A stretch of 64,000 nucleotides of DNA from Ophioceras dolichostomum. Lineage: Eukaryota; Ascomycota; Sordariomycetes; Magnaporthales; Ophioceraceae. The DNA lies in the NCBI GenBank assembly GCA_003049485.1, contig PYST01000221.1, positions 1-64,000 of the forward strand, read 5' to 3'. The position numbers were made by a program, and so were the translations under genes. Of this stretch, positions 11,353 through 25,346 are shown in pieces (position 1 is the first letter of the stretch; each line of letters opens with the position of its first letter). The notes under the pieces were generated by a model that had not been told where the DNA came from, ran no database searches, and was given only the letters and a program-made list of their open reading frames with translations.

Positions 11353-14300
11353 ATGGACAGTTTGGAAAATGCGGTATGTTTTGCGCCCATCAATCATCAA
11401 CAGCATCTCCAGTAATGTTTACCTACTGTACCCCTCGGTCTCTTCTCTCCTCGTGGCCTCGGTTGCTCCCCGCCTCGTTCCCAGCCTTTGTTCCCCTTAT
11501 CCACGCCATCCAAATCTAACGTGTGTCCTCGTCGCGGCTCTACAGGTACAGCAGTGGCCATCCGGCCTACGCCCTCCAAGTCGATTCGGCTCCAGCAGTA
11601 GAGACCCCGGGCTGCACGAGATATCCGAGTCACAGAGCAACGCCCGCGCCGCAAAGGGCTCGATGCTGCCGCCACCGCAGGTCGGCCTGAAGCGGGCCAA
11701 CAACGAGTGTAAGTGTGCCACCCCGTCGACTGTCCACCGTCACCCGGTGAGGCTTCAAAGCTGCTGCTGGATGTGCCATCGCTGACCCTTGACCTTGCTG
11801 TCGTTAGTCCCTCAGCCAGATGCCAAGCGGAAGACCCTCATGGAGAGGGCAGGCGAATTCAACGGCCCAAAAAGCAACATAGCGACCACCACTCCCGCAC
11901 CACGACATGTAAAGGCAAATTCGATCGCCAACCTGGCCTCAGGAGTACGTTCATAGCAACCCCAGACATGACCGCTAGGTCCTTCACCCGCCGGCCGGTA
12001 CAGCAAGATACAATGTCATCCCTGAACACGCCGCGTGCCTTGGACGCGACTGGGACTGCCACCTGCCTCTGCCTCCCTTACCCATGCACCGATCCTGTCA
12101 TCGAATTCGTCGGTATTCTGTAACAGGTTTTCGATTCGCTAACCCGGATATGTCACAGCTCAAGCCCCCATCAATCACAACAAGTGGTTTGCACAGCAGC
12201 AAGCAAGCCCCCAACTCGCGGCAGCCAACTAAGAACGGCTATGCTACCAGTGTCGGCCCTGGCTCGCGACCACCATCCGTCGCCGGACGGCATCAGGCAT
12301 CATCATTTGCCAAGTCCATGAACGGCGGCGTCCCCAGGCCAAACGCCCGCTCCCGCCCAGCCACCGCCTTCGGAAACTATGCCGACATAGACGAGCTGGA
12401 CGGTGGCTCTGGCGGGCAGCAAAACGGTACGACAACAGCGTCATCATTGTCTCAGCGTCTTTCAGTCCAAAATCAATTTCTTCAAGAGACCGGGAGCGGT
12501 TCGCTGCGGCTCTCGAAGCAGCGAGCGACTCACTCAATGCAGTGCCTAGTTGGCGGGTCGGCAGCCGTGCCAAAGCCCAGAGAAAGCTCTCTCACCTCCC
12601 TCGTCGCCAGGGTTCGAGGTTTGGACATCAACGACAGGAGCGAAAACGTGAACCCTTCCAAGAAGGGCCAAGTGGCCCCAACCTGGCAAGGCGGCGCTCA
12701 GGGCCAGGGCCTGCTCCCGGCCGATCCCGGCAGCCTCCCTGAAAGCGTCACGGTGCGCCACAAGAACCGAGATGTGCCCCATCCAAGCCGCCAATATCAA
12801 CAACCGGCGACCCCATCCAAAACAGCCAAAGCCAAGGAGGCGGCCCAAGTCGCGCCGCCGCCGCCGCCGCCAACCCCTAGAACGCCCTCATGTAGCCAGG
12901 CCACTATCGAAGTCTTGATGAAGGACGTGGACACTTCCGTCAAGAGGATAATGGACCGCGGCAATCCATTCATGTCAACTTCTCCTAGCAAATCTCGCCC
13001 CTCGTTTTTGACCAAGGACTCTAACACGACAGGCTTCACAGCATGGGACGTCGACGAGAGGATCAACACGGTGTTCCAGTCCCAGTGGAACAAGTTGCAG
13101 GAGGTCATGACGGTGTCGCTGTCGGACAAGATGACCATGGAGCAGAACTTAGAGGCGGCAAACAGCAAGAGTATGTGGAACCTCCAGAGAGAACCTGATG
13201 AGTTCAATATCACGGGATATCACGGGATATCACAGGGGGTTCATAGCTAACGGTGGTACTTCGTGGCGGTGCAGCATCCGAGCTTCAGAGGGAATGTGTT
13301 CTTCTGACATCCAAGAACTCCCAGGTGGAGTCGGAACTGAATGAGTATCGTCATCAGGTACAGTCACTGACTCTAGATCTCGAATCGGAACGGCGACGCC
13401 ACAAGTTCGACCTCGAGGATAAGGAATGGGAGCACCGGCACGAACTCGATGCTCTCCGGCGAGAGCTCAAGGACGAGCGCGAACGAGCGGAGCGGGACCA
13501 ACGCGGCGCGCTGGACGAGATGGAGCGATGTCACCGTTCGGAGCTGGAGAGGGAGAGGGGTGTTATGGCGGCGGAGATTCGGGAGATCCAGGCACAGCTG
13601 GGGTCGAGGCAGCAGGACATGAGTCTAGCAATGCAAGGGAAGGACCGGGAGATCGACAACATGCGGTCTCAGGTGGAGAGCCTGAGGGGGGATCTCGATC
13701 GGGAGCTCACGCTCAAGGCCAGCCTCCAGACACGCGCCACCGACTTGACGGCGACGAACATGGCGCTGGAAGACCGGATTCGTGCGCTCAAGGCGCAGGT
13801 CGAGTTCCTGGAGTCGGACAGCAAGCAACAGTCAGACTCGTTCGCCAGCATGGAGGCGAGGCTGCAGGAGGCGTTGCGACTGGCCGAGGAGGCTCGACAG
13901 AAGCTCATCAAGGAGGAGACCGAACGGCGGGTGTTGTTCAACAAATACCAGGAACTCAAGGGCAACATCCGGGTCATGTGTCGCGTGCGGCCGGTGCTAG
14001 ACAGCTCCGAGGGCGAAGAGGCTGGCATCGCGTTCCCGGACATCAAGACGTCGGCGCAGATCGACGTGGCCGGACCCGAGGAGAAGAGCGTGGTGGCGGG
14101 TGTGACGTCGCGCAAGACGCTGCCGTTCGAGTTCGACCGCGTCTTCACCCCGCAGGCGTGCAACGAGGACGTCTTCGGCGAGATCTCGCAGCTGGTCCAG
14201 AGCGCCCTGGACGGCTACAACGTGTGCATCTTCTGCTACGGCCAGACAGGGTCGGGCAAGACGTACACGATGTCCTCCAGCGACGGCATGATCCCGCGGG

Positions 14301-15236
14301 CCACGCACATGATCTACGAGACGGCCGAGAAGTTGCGCGAGAAGTCGTGGTCGTACACGATGGAGGGCAGCTTCATCGAGGTGTACAACGAGGACCTGCA
14401 CGACCTCCTCTCGCCTCCGTCATCATCATCGTCATCGTCATCGGGATCTTCCGACCCCAAGAAGAGGCTCACGATCCAGCACGACGAAGCGCGCAGGCAG
14501 ACGACGGTGCTCAACTGCCGCACCGTCCGGCTCGACTCCCCCGACAAGGTCGAGGTCATGCTGCGGCAGGCCCAGAGCAACCGGTCGGTCGCGGCGACGA
14601 AGGCCAACGAGCGCTCGTCGCGGTCGCACTCGGTCTTCATCCTCAAGCTCGTAGGCGAGAACTCGGCCACGGGCGAGCGGTGCGAGGGGGCGCTCAACCT
14701 CGTGGACCTCGCGGGCTCCGAGCGGCTCAAGCACTCGCAGGCCGAGGGGGACCGCATGAAGGAGACGCAGAACATCAACAAGAGCCTCTCGTGCCTGGGG
14801 GACGTCATCGAGGCCCTGGGCAGGAAGGGCCAGCAGGGCCAGGGCGGCCACATCCCCTACCGCAACTCCAAGCTCACGCACCTGCTGCAGTACTCGCTGG
14901 GCGGCAACTCCAAGACGCTCATGTTTGTCATGGTCAGCCCGCTCGAGGCGCACCTGAAGGAGACGATTACGAGCTTGAGGTTCGCGACGAAGGTAAGTTT
15001 TCCTGGTCCATCCATCCACCCTTTCATCCCTCCATGCTCGTTTTCGAAGCCGAGTTTTCCCCTTTTGGTTGCGAGCGATTCTATTTGCAAACCCGAGACA
15101 AACCTTCTTCAACAAACGACCCCAAATGGCTGTGGCCTCTGATTAACCTCGCCTGTCTCTCTGTTCGTAGGTGCACAACACTCACATCGGCACGGCCAAG
15201 TCCACCAAGAAGCTTCGTGAGCACAGGGAGTCATGA
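11353..15236 (+). CDS. klpA: Kinesin-14, C-terminal motor (KlpA/Kar3-like)
   Basis: Six exons (11353-11373, 11546-11708, 11808-11944, 12159-13170, 13275-14992, 15171-15236) join in phase to give about 1038 aa. The N-terminal tail is basic and Ser/Pro-rich and includes KRKTLMERAGE, close to a motif conserved in mould KlpA proteins. A coiled coil covers about residues 445-680 and leads through the neck ELKGNIRVMCRVRP into the C-terminal motor. The motor shows the P-loop GQTGSGKT (about 767-774), NERSSRSHS (switch I), LVDLAGSE (switch II, about 920) and RNSKLTHLL. A C-terminal motor with this neck marks kinesin-14s, which are minus-end-directed and act in spindle organisation. A Ser run in the motor comes from a TCA/TCG repeat near 14420. 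The acceptor at 12158 is chosen because it restores phase and follows a CTAAC branch site. The acceptor at 11545 may shift by a few codons. Confidence 0.92.
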
Positions 15237-16525
15237 GAACACGATTAGCGATCCCTCTCTCCCCTTTTGTCCAGACTCAATGCCCCTAGCTGGAACAAAC
15301 CGCCTTTACGCGGAGTACCCACCCATCTCCAGGACCATCACCAGAGGTAGTTTCCGTCTCACCCCGACTTGCCATGTGTTGTGTGCGTCTGTGCTTATAT
15401 ATCATTTCCCGGGGAGTTTTTCTTTTGCACACGGTTCAGATTGGCACTGGCTTGTTTGTTGTTGGAATTGTTCTTTTTCTTGGGCACGCGATTCGTTTAT
15501 TTCCATTCTATTCTATTCTACACTATTCCTCTCTTCACCCATGCCGGCGACTGTATCATCATCGATCGATACCTGGTACCAACGACCAGGTTGTTCTCAT
15601 TCTGAATCTCAAATTTGCGGTTGGGTCTCTGTGGTCTCTCATCACTCGCCATCACGGATACGAAACAGCGACGTTTGTTTAAGAGTTTTGGACTGATGAT
15701 GATGATATGCCAGACAACATGAAAACACGGCATGAGTTGGCGATAGATCATCAGCTTTGGATTACATGTGTTCCCAAACATTCAACAGCATCAGCCTGAC
15801 AAATACACGCACGAGCCTTTGTTGCTTGCAGTTTTCAGACCGTCGCCGTCGTTGATCGTCCACCATCCATCCATTCATCAAAACTTTCCTTCAACCCGTA
15901 CCAACCCTTACTTGTGTGCCCAGCCTTACTTCACATCTTGGCAAGACGCCAATCGCATCTGATGCCGACGGGAAATGTGGGAGTGTCATGAGCCGACCGT
16001 CTGTTGAGATAAGGGGGACATATAAGATAGGCAGATGGCTCGACGGCTCTGGCCATCATGACAGCTCAGAGCTCCAGCCCTGCTTTCTCACGCAAAACCC
16101 CCCATCGCAGATCTCCCAAGCTGCTCTGCTCAGCTGCTCTGCTCTACCCATGGCCCTTGGTGATAATTAAAGTTATGGTTCGCCACTGAAACCTTTCTGC
16201 AGGGGTGGGAGCGCAGTGCTGAATGAAAACCCTACGTGCGTCCATCACCCATTAGACATCGTGCTGCCCTATGGTATCCCCGGGGCCTTTCCGACTCGGG
16301 GAATGGGACAGTCGAAGTAGGATTTGTCGAGTGGCTTAGGTTATTGATCACGATAGTCCACCAACCGAAGCGACCGACTACGATCCTTGCAGCCAGGTGA
16401 GTTATGCACAGCGAGGGTGAACACCTACAGGCTCAGGAGGTGACATGACGTGACTTTGATAGAACGGAGGAACCTAACTCCTAGGTGCTATACCATTATA
16501 TGCCTAGAACTCTGTTTGTTCTGAT
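15237..16525. other. Intergenic, kinesin 3' flank
   Basis: About 1.3 kb of 3' UTR-like and AT-richer DNA. No ORF with domain or codon support. Confidence 0.5.
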
Positions 16526-16644
16526 ACATACGACCATATGCAGTAGAATACACGGGATCCCGTCCGCTCTCCCCTAGTTAAGCTACTGACAGCCGAACTA
16601 GTACTCAGGTGGGTGACCACTGGGGAATCCCTGGTGTTGTATGT
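16526..16644 (+). rRNA. 5S rRNA gene (dispersed, divergent copy)
   Basis: A 119-nt segment starts ACATACGACC and ends GTTGTATGT. These ends pair as a 9-bp stem I (one G-U). Landmarks of fungal 5S are in order: GGGATCCCGTCCGCTC, AGTTAAGCTACTG (internal promoter region), GTGGGTGACCACTGGGGAATCCC. It is followed at once by TTTTCTTTTTT, a Pol III terminator. Several positions differ from the usual ascomycete sequence as I know it, so it is either a variant 5S type or a drifting pseudogene. A single copy between protein genes is the dispersed 5S layout of Neurospora-like fungi. Confidence 0.85.
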
Positions 16645-17378
16645 TTTCTTTTTTCTCTTCTGCTTTTTGGACTTTGAATAGTCTTTTCAGTCTGCACTCG
16701 TTCAAAGCTACCGCCTTACGGTGTCGGACATCGCACATAACAACTCAGGGTAGTCACGCTTTCCTTCAAACCCAGTGGCTTCTTGGCTAGCACTTAATCG
16801 ATCGGGTATCTCGAAAGCATAGCTAGATGATACGTATCCAAAGAACGAGCGAGTGTGACATTGAGCAACTCGATTTTTTGCATCCCTAATTAATTCCCAC
16901 AGACAGCCACTCCTGATTCATCCAGATTCGTCCAAGGGTGTTGTCTAACCTAGGCTGGGGCTACCTGCATGGCCTCTTCTCTGTGATGCTTCTTCCCGTC
17001 TCTCCCAACCAACCACCTCTCAAAAGGAATCGAAAATTCAATCCATTGGCCGGGGACACAACGCTCGTCGCTCATCTGGAAGCCTTTTCGGAAATCGCGG
17101 AGTGCTCTCCGTTATCTTTCGTCCTTGGCTTCGCACCCGAGTGGTGGGCAAAGCAAACATTCGACGGATACCTGCAGATCTGCCCCTCCCTCCTTTCTAC
17201 AAGGGAAAATCGTGACAGCCCAAGCCACTGCTTCTCTCGTCCCTAGTTTATTTCTCATTTAGCTCGAAGGCCTCCCAAGCTACCAACACCTACACTCTCA
17301 GTCGATCAAGGAAAGCAAACCTTTGACGTCTTTCACGTCGTTCCCGTCACGTCTCTTCTCTATCACCACATCGCCATC
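16645..17378. other. Intergenic, 5S terminator and promoter of the 2EXR-like gene
   Basis: Begins with the T-rich Pol III terminator of the 5S gene and ends in a CT/CA-rich leader before the ATG at 17379. No other gene is seen. Confidence 0.5.
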
Positions 17379-19058
17379 ATGGCCACTAAGCCAGCCAACC
17401 CGATCCCAGCCGACGGCGGCGGGCCTCTTGTGACCCTGCCTTGGGATATCCGCTACATGGTCTACGATCTAAATGGCGGGTTTCCAGGACGGTTCTTCAA
17501 CATCAAGACGAACCGGAAGAGTCTGAAGGAGTGGCAGAAATCTCGATCTCTCCCCCTTTTGAATGCACAGGCTGCTCCCGTTTTCGGGCCCCAGATCGAG
17601 TACACCCCTGTCACCCTCGAGGACAGGGCCGACCTGCCACGTTTCCTGCACGGCCTGAGCGACGCCCAGCTCCGGTCGATCGGACGCACGTGGTTCATCG
17701 GCGATGAGGCCCTCATGAAGAAGATCCTGAGCACGGCCATCCCCGGAGTCGTGCCGACCACGCCCCGGATCACAGGCATCTTCCCAGAGGACCTCAAGGT
17801 CCAGGGGTTCATACCGGCGTTCCGTTGCGGCCACTCACACTCGCCCTCGGACAGAACGGACGGAACGGACGAGTTCCCGCACTTCAACTTCGAGCGAGAC
17901 ACGTTGTACCTCCGGTACAAAACCTTCTGGGAGTACTCCGGCGGCAAGACCGGTGGCAGCGCCCACAAGAATACGAAGAGACGCGATGGCGAAGAAGCCA
18001 CGGGCGACGTCATCCGGGCGTGGAAACGCCACCGGACGCCCAACAAGCACATGTCGATCAGAGGCCTGATGGCTGCTCTGCGCCTCCACGAGCGCTGCCA
18101 CGGGCAAGACTGGCAGCGGGTTCGGCGGCTCGCCATCCTCTGGCCTGAGCAGCCCCTGCTGGAACGCGACTCCGCCGCCGTCGAGGCCGTCCTGGCCGAC
18201 ATCCTCGTCTTCTTCCCGCAGCTCGACCGCCTCACCCTGGTGATGGAGCACGTCTACTGGCGGGACAACCCCGACGACATGGCGCCCTGGGCGTTGATGC
18301 CCCCCCTCGCAATGGACGTCGTCGCCGCGCTGGAGAGGCCCCGTCCGGATGACCCTCCCAACCCTTTCGCCCCCGGAACCCACCAGCACTACATGTACGT
18401 CCTGCGCAAGAAGATGCTGCCGTTCCCGAGCGCAGCCTACGTCGGAACCGGCTTCAACGCCATGTTTAAGCCCTGGCAGCCCAACCCCTTGGTCGCTGCC
18501 GGCTTGAGATACTACGACCAGCACTTCCCCGACCAGCTCCTCCTGCTCGACACCGCGTATTACTTTTTCAACGAGGGATACAACGGTGGTTTCGGTGGCC
18601 AGCATCAGCATCAGCAACAAAGCCAGCCCGAGATCCAACCCCAGATCCAACCCCAGCTGCAGCCTCCACAGCCACAACAGCCAGGAGTCCCAGGACCCAT
18701 CCTCACCCCAGCCGAGATCATCAACGCCCTCCTCCCGCCGTCAGCGCAGGGCCAGGGCGTGCCGGCAGAGCAGGTCGTCATCCACCCGAACGCCCTGCGC
18801 GTCCACCGCCTCGACAGAAACCTGCTTGCAGCCCACCTGGACCGCCTCGCCGGGGGGCCGCAGCACGAGAGTGACAACAGCCGGGTAGCAGCAGCAGTAG
18901 TATGGGACCAACCGCCGCGACCGCGCCCTACCGTCCCGGCCAAGATCGACGTCAAGCTGGCGGTCCCGAAGCGAACCAAGGGGATGTGGCTGGACACGCT
19001 GCAGTATCTGCGGGAGCTGGCGCCTGAGATTGGGACGGAGTTTCTGCAGGGTGACTGA
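17379..19058 (+). CDS. 2EXR-like fungal protein, unknown function
   Basis: An intronless ORF of 559 aa with a good start context (CATCATGGCC). The N-terminus carries TLPWDIRYMVYDL, similar to the LPxEIRxxIW start of 2EXR and F-box-like fungal domains. Around residues 165-190, FPHFNFERDTLYLRY resembles the second 2EXR block, in which a predicted strand precedes DTLYL. The middle is globular, and a Gln/Pro-rich linker (about 408-440) separates a basic C-terminal part. No signal peptide or membrane helix is seen. 2EXR proteins are abundant in filamentous fungi and mostly uncharacterised. The assignment rests on these two motifs only; substrate or partner cannot be inferred. Confidence 0.7.
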   Translation: MATKPANPIPADGGGPLVTLPWDIRYMVYDLNGGFPGRFFNIKTNRKSLKEWQKSRSLPLLNAQAAPVFGPQIEYTPVTLEDRADLPRFLHGLSDAQLRSIGRTWFIGDEALMKKILSTAIPGVVPTTPRITGIFPEDLKVQGFIPAFRCGHSHSPSDRTDGTDEFPHFNFERDTLYLRYKTFWEYSGGKTGGSAHKNTKRRDGEEATGDVIRAWKRHRTPNKHMSIRGLMAALRLHERCHGQDWQRVRRLAILWPEQPLLERDSAAVEAVLADILVFFPQLDRLTLVMEHVYWRDNPDDMAPWALMPPLAMDVVAALERPRPDDPPNPFAPGTHQHYMYVLRKKMLPFPSAAYVGTGFNAMFKPWQPNPLVAAGLRYYDQHFPDQLLLLDTAYYFFNEGYNGGFGGQHQHQQQSQPEIQPQIQPQLQPPQPQQPGVPGPILTPAEIINALLPPSAQGQGVPAEQVVIHPNALRVHRLDRNLLAAHLDRLAGGPQHESDNSRVAAAVVWDQPPRPRPTVPAKIDVKLAVPKRTKGMWLDTLQYLRELAPEIGTEFLQGD

Positions 19059-19397
19059 TGGATGGCGATGCGGCGTGTGGTTTGTATGAGGGTGGGTAAG
19101 CGGGTTGCGTCTGGATATGATTAAGCCGGTGTCTGCTTCGGTTTCTCTCGTCGTTTTCTCCCGTCTTATCTCTCCCTTCTCGCAATACTTCTTGTACGTC
19201 TTTCTCCCCTCCTGAATTCTCATTCCTTCTTTTTTTGATTTTCTTCTGCTCCTTCCCTCCCCCATATCACTGGGTATTCTTTTTCATCTTTTCTGCTCTC
19301 TTCCTCTCCTTTCCCCGCCCCCTTCCTTTGCGCGCTCGTATTCGCGTTGCCACCCATCCTTAGTTTTCTTTTAAATCACCTTATAGAATATGGGTAA
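19059..19397. other. 3' flank of the 2EXR-like gene
   Basis: Pyrimidine-rich 3' flank running up to the first repeat copy. No gene is seen. Confidence 0.45.
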
Positions 19398-19633
19398 TTA
19401 CCTAGGCGCCCGATGGAGGGTCCAGGAAGCGATTTCAGAATGCTTTATTTTAATTTTTTTCAACAAAACTATCAGGAAATTCTTACGGCTCGGGGGAATG
19501 AAAAATAGAACGTTTTGGCAAAGAAAAATGATTTTAAAAGCACTATGGGAAAATATTGAGACGTTTTTTCCTGTCCCAAATGTCCAAAATTTAGGTAGGC
19601 GATATCGTAGAGTAGGCAGGGCGCAGCAGGTAG
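19398..19633 (+). repeat. Dispersed ~236-bp TIR element, copy 1
   Basis: This segment matches 25347-25584 in the same orientation over its whole length. Long identical runs include AAGAAAAATGATTTTAAAAG (near 19520) and TGTCCCAAATGTCCAAAATT (near 19573). The ends are weak inverted repeats: TACCTAGGCGCCC at the left and GGGCGCAGCAGGTA at the right. It has no coding capacity and an AT-rich core. This fits a non-autonomous MITE-like element. Exact ends and target duplication cannot be fixed from two copies. Confidence 0.75.
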
Positions 19634-20763
19634 GCAGTGCGTATCACATGGAGCCTCTCATTGCTGTCATCAGAATCGTCAACAGTTTTTTCTTTAGAAC
19701 TGTCGTGTTTCCGACCAGGTGAGGCTTTTGACTGTTAATAATCAAACTCCTTGGGGCACCTAATCCCGGTGCCTATTAAACTGCTTCAACCGGTGTTGAT
19801 CCACTTCAGTCCCTAGTATATCTTTGATTAGTAGCCTACCATCTTCAACAACATGACCGCTTATCTCAAATCCCGACAAGAGGAAAGACTCTGCTACATC
19901 TTGAGAAAAAATCCCTCGGCATCACCGCAGCGCGCCGTAGCACGAGCCGTAGTCAGCTCGAAGCCCGCAGTGCACCCACGGGTTGCACAAAAATGATTAC
20001 AAAGGTCTTGTGGCTGGCAACCGGAACCGAGGATTCGGATCGGTCAGCAGCGAGACTCGCGGGGATCTTCTAACTCCTGATAGGATCCGAAGAACGATCG
20101 TGAGCTGTTAGCCGTTCGCGATGCGTCGGTCTATACGATGTGCTTAGTCCCTGGCTGGATCCTTCCCACCGCCGATCTCTCCCAGCCCTCAAACCAGCAC
20201 GACGACGGCGCCTCGCCACTTCGCACTTCGCCCGTTTCCCGCTGCCTTCGACTGTCAAACACACCCGTTGCTCATTGGGGTATCACTATGTCCACTAGGA
20301 AGCTAGTATTATGGTTACATGCAGCAGGCACATGAGGGCTGCCTAGCGCTCATATGCCGCGTACTGACAGCGGCCCCCAAGTAGGAATAGTACTTACTGT
20401 CTAGAAAGGTATACATTTTAAACCTCCGGCTCCTCCTGGTAAGAGAAAGTCCGACCAGGCGAAAATCCGAGAGCATCACGAAGTCCGAATGGAACCGAAC
20501 GGAGGGGAGTCCGAGGGAAACACAGCGTGCTGTCTGCTTCATATATTGCTACTCTATTCGCTCCTCCCTCAGTTCCGCTACTCGGGCGACTCTTGCTCCC
20601 GTTCAGGTCAATTCGCCCAGAGTCTACAGAACCCCACTTGGCTCTTACCCAACACAAGCCTCGAGGAGTGGATGGCCCATGGAGATGTCCCCGCGAGCGA
20701 GCGGATACGATGATAAATCTCCCGAGCCCAACCCTGGGCCGGATCGATCCCCGTGTCGCCAGC
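19634..20763. other. Intergenic, P450 upstream region
   Basis: About 1.1 kb without a supportable gene. A 33-codon ORF starting at the ATG at 19853 is too short to call. An in-frame upstream ATG for the P450 lies at 20710. Confidence 0.45.
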
Positions 20764-23142
<2,379 letters not shown>

Positions 23143-23716
23143 CTGATACTGATAGAGATGGGGTTGGTGGGTGCTGATGATAATTTCGGGTTTGATGGTG
23201 ATAGCGATGACGTTGCGAAAGGTCGAGCGAAAGCACAATCATGATCAATGAAGATCAAGAAGCAAAGTGCAAAGGTCAAATCTATACCGATTGAAGCTCG
23301 GTCTTCAGCAGGTCTGGTGGGTATCAAGTCTATCAGTGAAGCAGAATGCAAGTAGGATAGGTGTACAAGGTGTTTCTGGCCAGGGCTGGTGGGTGAACGA
23401 CAGAGGGGGTGGGAAGGGGCAAAAAGAATACAGATAGAATCACCCACGACGAGAGCAATGGATGATAGGAATGAACGGAGTCGCATCGCCGAAGTGCAAG
23501 TCTACCGCCAGTTCAACGCCTCGCAGAGATCCCAAATCCAAAAAGAAATTCTTCGAAGGACGGCAAGAGGGAAGGAAGAAGCAGGACAGGAGGAGGAGAG
23601 GGGCCAAAAGAAAGGAGTACAGCATGTACGCGATAACGTATTACACAAAGGCATAAAGAGAGATTGAGAGAAAGCGAAAGAAACCAGGGAATGAGTCCGA
23701 GGCCAGCCAGGCAGGC
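23143..23716. other. Convergent 3' region, P450/unknown gene
   Basis: About 570 nt, purine-rich on the plus strand, between two convergent stop codons. No gene is seen. Confidence 0.5.
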
Positions 23717-24889
23717 TCAAACGGCCTCCCAATCCATAGCCTCGACCATGAACTCCCACTGCTCCTCCTCGTCGAACGACGACGACTCGCTTGCGTGCAT
23801 GGCGCCGTTCGTCGCTCTCAACACTCGCCCTACGCCGCCGCCAGGGGCAGCAAAAGGAGCAGAATCGACCACCATCGCCCCAGCAGCGGCAGCAGCCTCA
23901 GCCGCCTCCGCGACGCCGTTCAACCTCGCGACGTAGCCCTGCGCCACGCCAAAGGCCCGGTCGAACGCCGCGAAGATGACGGCCAGGATGTTTCTGAGAT
24001 CATAGCTCTGCAGCGGTGCCGCGGCGGCACCCGCACCCGCACCCGCACCCGCACCCGCCCGCGAGGCAACGCCGCCGTTCGCGTTGGCGTTGTCGTCCGC
24101 ATGCGCATCCGCGTTCTTCCACCTGTTCCGCAGATCCTTGGCCTTGCCCAGCTGGCGGCGCACCTCGGGCGCGCCCAGGGTGTCGTGCAGCGGGTTGTCG
24201 GTGCTGTCGAGCGCGGAGAGCACGTTGGCGTGGTAGCGGTGGTCTGACAGTTGTCCTGGCCCTCCTCCTACTCCGCTGCCTCCATTTGCGCCGCCCCCGC
24301 CGGCGGCCTTAGATGTGTTGTTGCTGCTGCTGCTGCTGTTGTTGCCCTGGCCCAGTCGGTGGTGGTGGTGGTGGTCGCGCGAGATGACCACCCCGAAAAC
24401 GAGCTGCAGGTGCACCAGCGCGCGCTCGAGGAGCATGTAGTACTCGAAGAAGTCGAGCTTGAACATCAACTGCGCCTCCGCCGCAGCCTCCGCGGCGCCG
24501 GCGCTGGCGCTGGCGCTGTGTTGGTCTCCTCCGGCCGTGACGGTTGCGGTCGCCTTCCGGTACGCCTGGTCAAGGAAGGGCAGCTTCCAATTCATGCGGC
24601 GCACGATGCGCTCGAAGCGGGACAGCTCGGCGGCCGCGCGTCGAGCGTCGTCCCTGGCGGCGGTGGCCGCTGCGGAGGCCGGCGACGGTGTCTGGCCGCC
24701 TCCGGCGAGGAGGGCCGACTGCGGTGGCGCGGCGGGATCGGCGGTGGAGTTGCTGGTCTGGGGGATCTGAGAGGGCGGCGCAGCGTAGGGCGTGCGGCCT
24801 GACCCGGGGGCAGAGCTCGACCTAGTAGGCGCCCACCGAGAATTCGAGAGGCCGCCGGAACGGGTCGTGGTGCTGGTGGTTGCCGACAT
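23717..24889 (-). CDS. Conserved-looking fungal protein with Ala/Gly-rich inserts, unknown
   Basis: An intronless 390-aa ORF. Ordered segments alternate with low-complexity inserts: NWKLPFLDQAYRK (about 100), FFEYYMLLERALVHLQLVFG (about 149), DHRYHANVLSALDSTDNPLHD (about 217), KAKDLRNRWKNAD, and a helical stretch RNILAVIFAAFDRAFG before the acidic C-terminus DEEEQWEFMVEAMDWEAV. The inserts are a His run, Ser/Asn and Gly runs, and (AG)n coded by a 6-nt repeat. The pattern of conserved-looking helices split by simple inserts is typical of an old fungal gene rather than a random ORF. It has no signal peptide, catalytic motif or metal site. I do not recognise the family. It converges on the P450; no functional link is evident. 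Confidence 0.72.
   Translation of the reverse strand: MSATTSTTTRSGGLSNSRWAPTRSSSAPGSGRTPYAAPPSQIPQTSNSTADPAAPPQSALLAGGGQTPSPASAAATAARDDARRAAAELSRFERIVRRMNWKLPFLDQAYRKATATVTAGGDQHSASASAGAAEAAAEAQLMFKLDFFEYYMLLERALVHLQLVFGVVISRDHHHHHRLGQGNNSSSSSNNTSKAAGGGGANGGSGVGGGPGQLSDHRYHANVLSALDSTDNPLHDTLGAPEVRRQLGKAKDLRNRWKNADAHADDNANANGGVASRAGAGAGAGAGAAAAPLQSYDLRNILAVIFAAFDRAFGVAQGYVARLNGVAEAAEAAAAAGAMVVDSAPFAAPGGGVGRVLRATNGAMHASESSSFDEEEQWEFMVEAMDWEAV
24027..24058 (-). repeat. 6-nt minisatellite in CDS coding (Ala-Gly)n
   Basis: About five GGGTGC units (minus strand) code an Ala-Gly run in the unknown protein. The unit keeps frame when copy number changes, so length polymorphism is expected. Confidence 0.8.
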
Positions 24890-25346
24890 CTCCGGCGTTA
24901 TGGACGGAGCTAGCCGGGTACCTACCTACGTAAGCGCTGGGGCGCCGGAAGCAAGCGCACGTACGCGTGGGCGGGTCGAAACGAAAGTGAACGCGATCCT
25001 TCGCGCGAAGAGAGCAGAATAAGGAAGGATTGTTGCTTGGTTTCAATCGCCCCAGGTGTTTCGCCTGAAAGTCGACTGAAAAAACATTATTATTCCTCGC
25101 AGGTGAAGTCGCAGTAAAGGAGCGGAAGAAGCCATAAGGTCGCGGTGGAAAAGAGAGTAGCAATATATAATAACTTCCTTCAGAGAACCAAAAAAAAGTT
25201 GCACGCACTCAAGACTGCGTTGATGTTGAAAAACAAAGGATCCACGATATCCAACAGCTAACAGCGCTGGGCCCACAGTGGGTTTTGCTGCACTCTAAAC
25301 TCCCACGGTGGAAATACTGTACTGATACTGTCCATCCTAATTCCAT
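24890..25346. other. Upstream region of the unknown Ala/Gly-rich gene
   Basis: About 450 nt of promoter-like DNA with a TACCTACCTACG cluster near 24919. No gene is seen. Confidence 0.45.

Noticed and set aside
11541..11560. Alternative acceptor in kinesin intron 1
   Set aside because: Either choice keeps frame and changes only two or three residues; it cannot be decided from sequence.
13426..15696. A long ORF overlapping the kinesin motor in another frame
   Set aside because: GC-rich codons of the kinesin keep other frames open. It has no domain, and the motor motifs lie in the other frame.
19853..19955. 33-codon ORF resembling a transposase start
   Set aside because: Too short, with no downstream remnant or inverted ends; chance is as likely.
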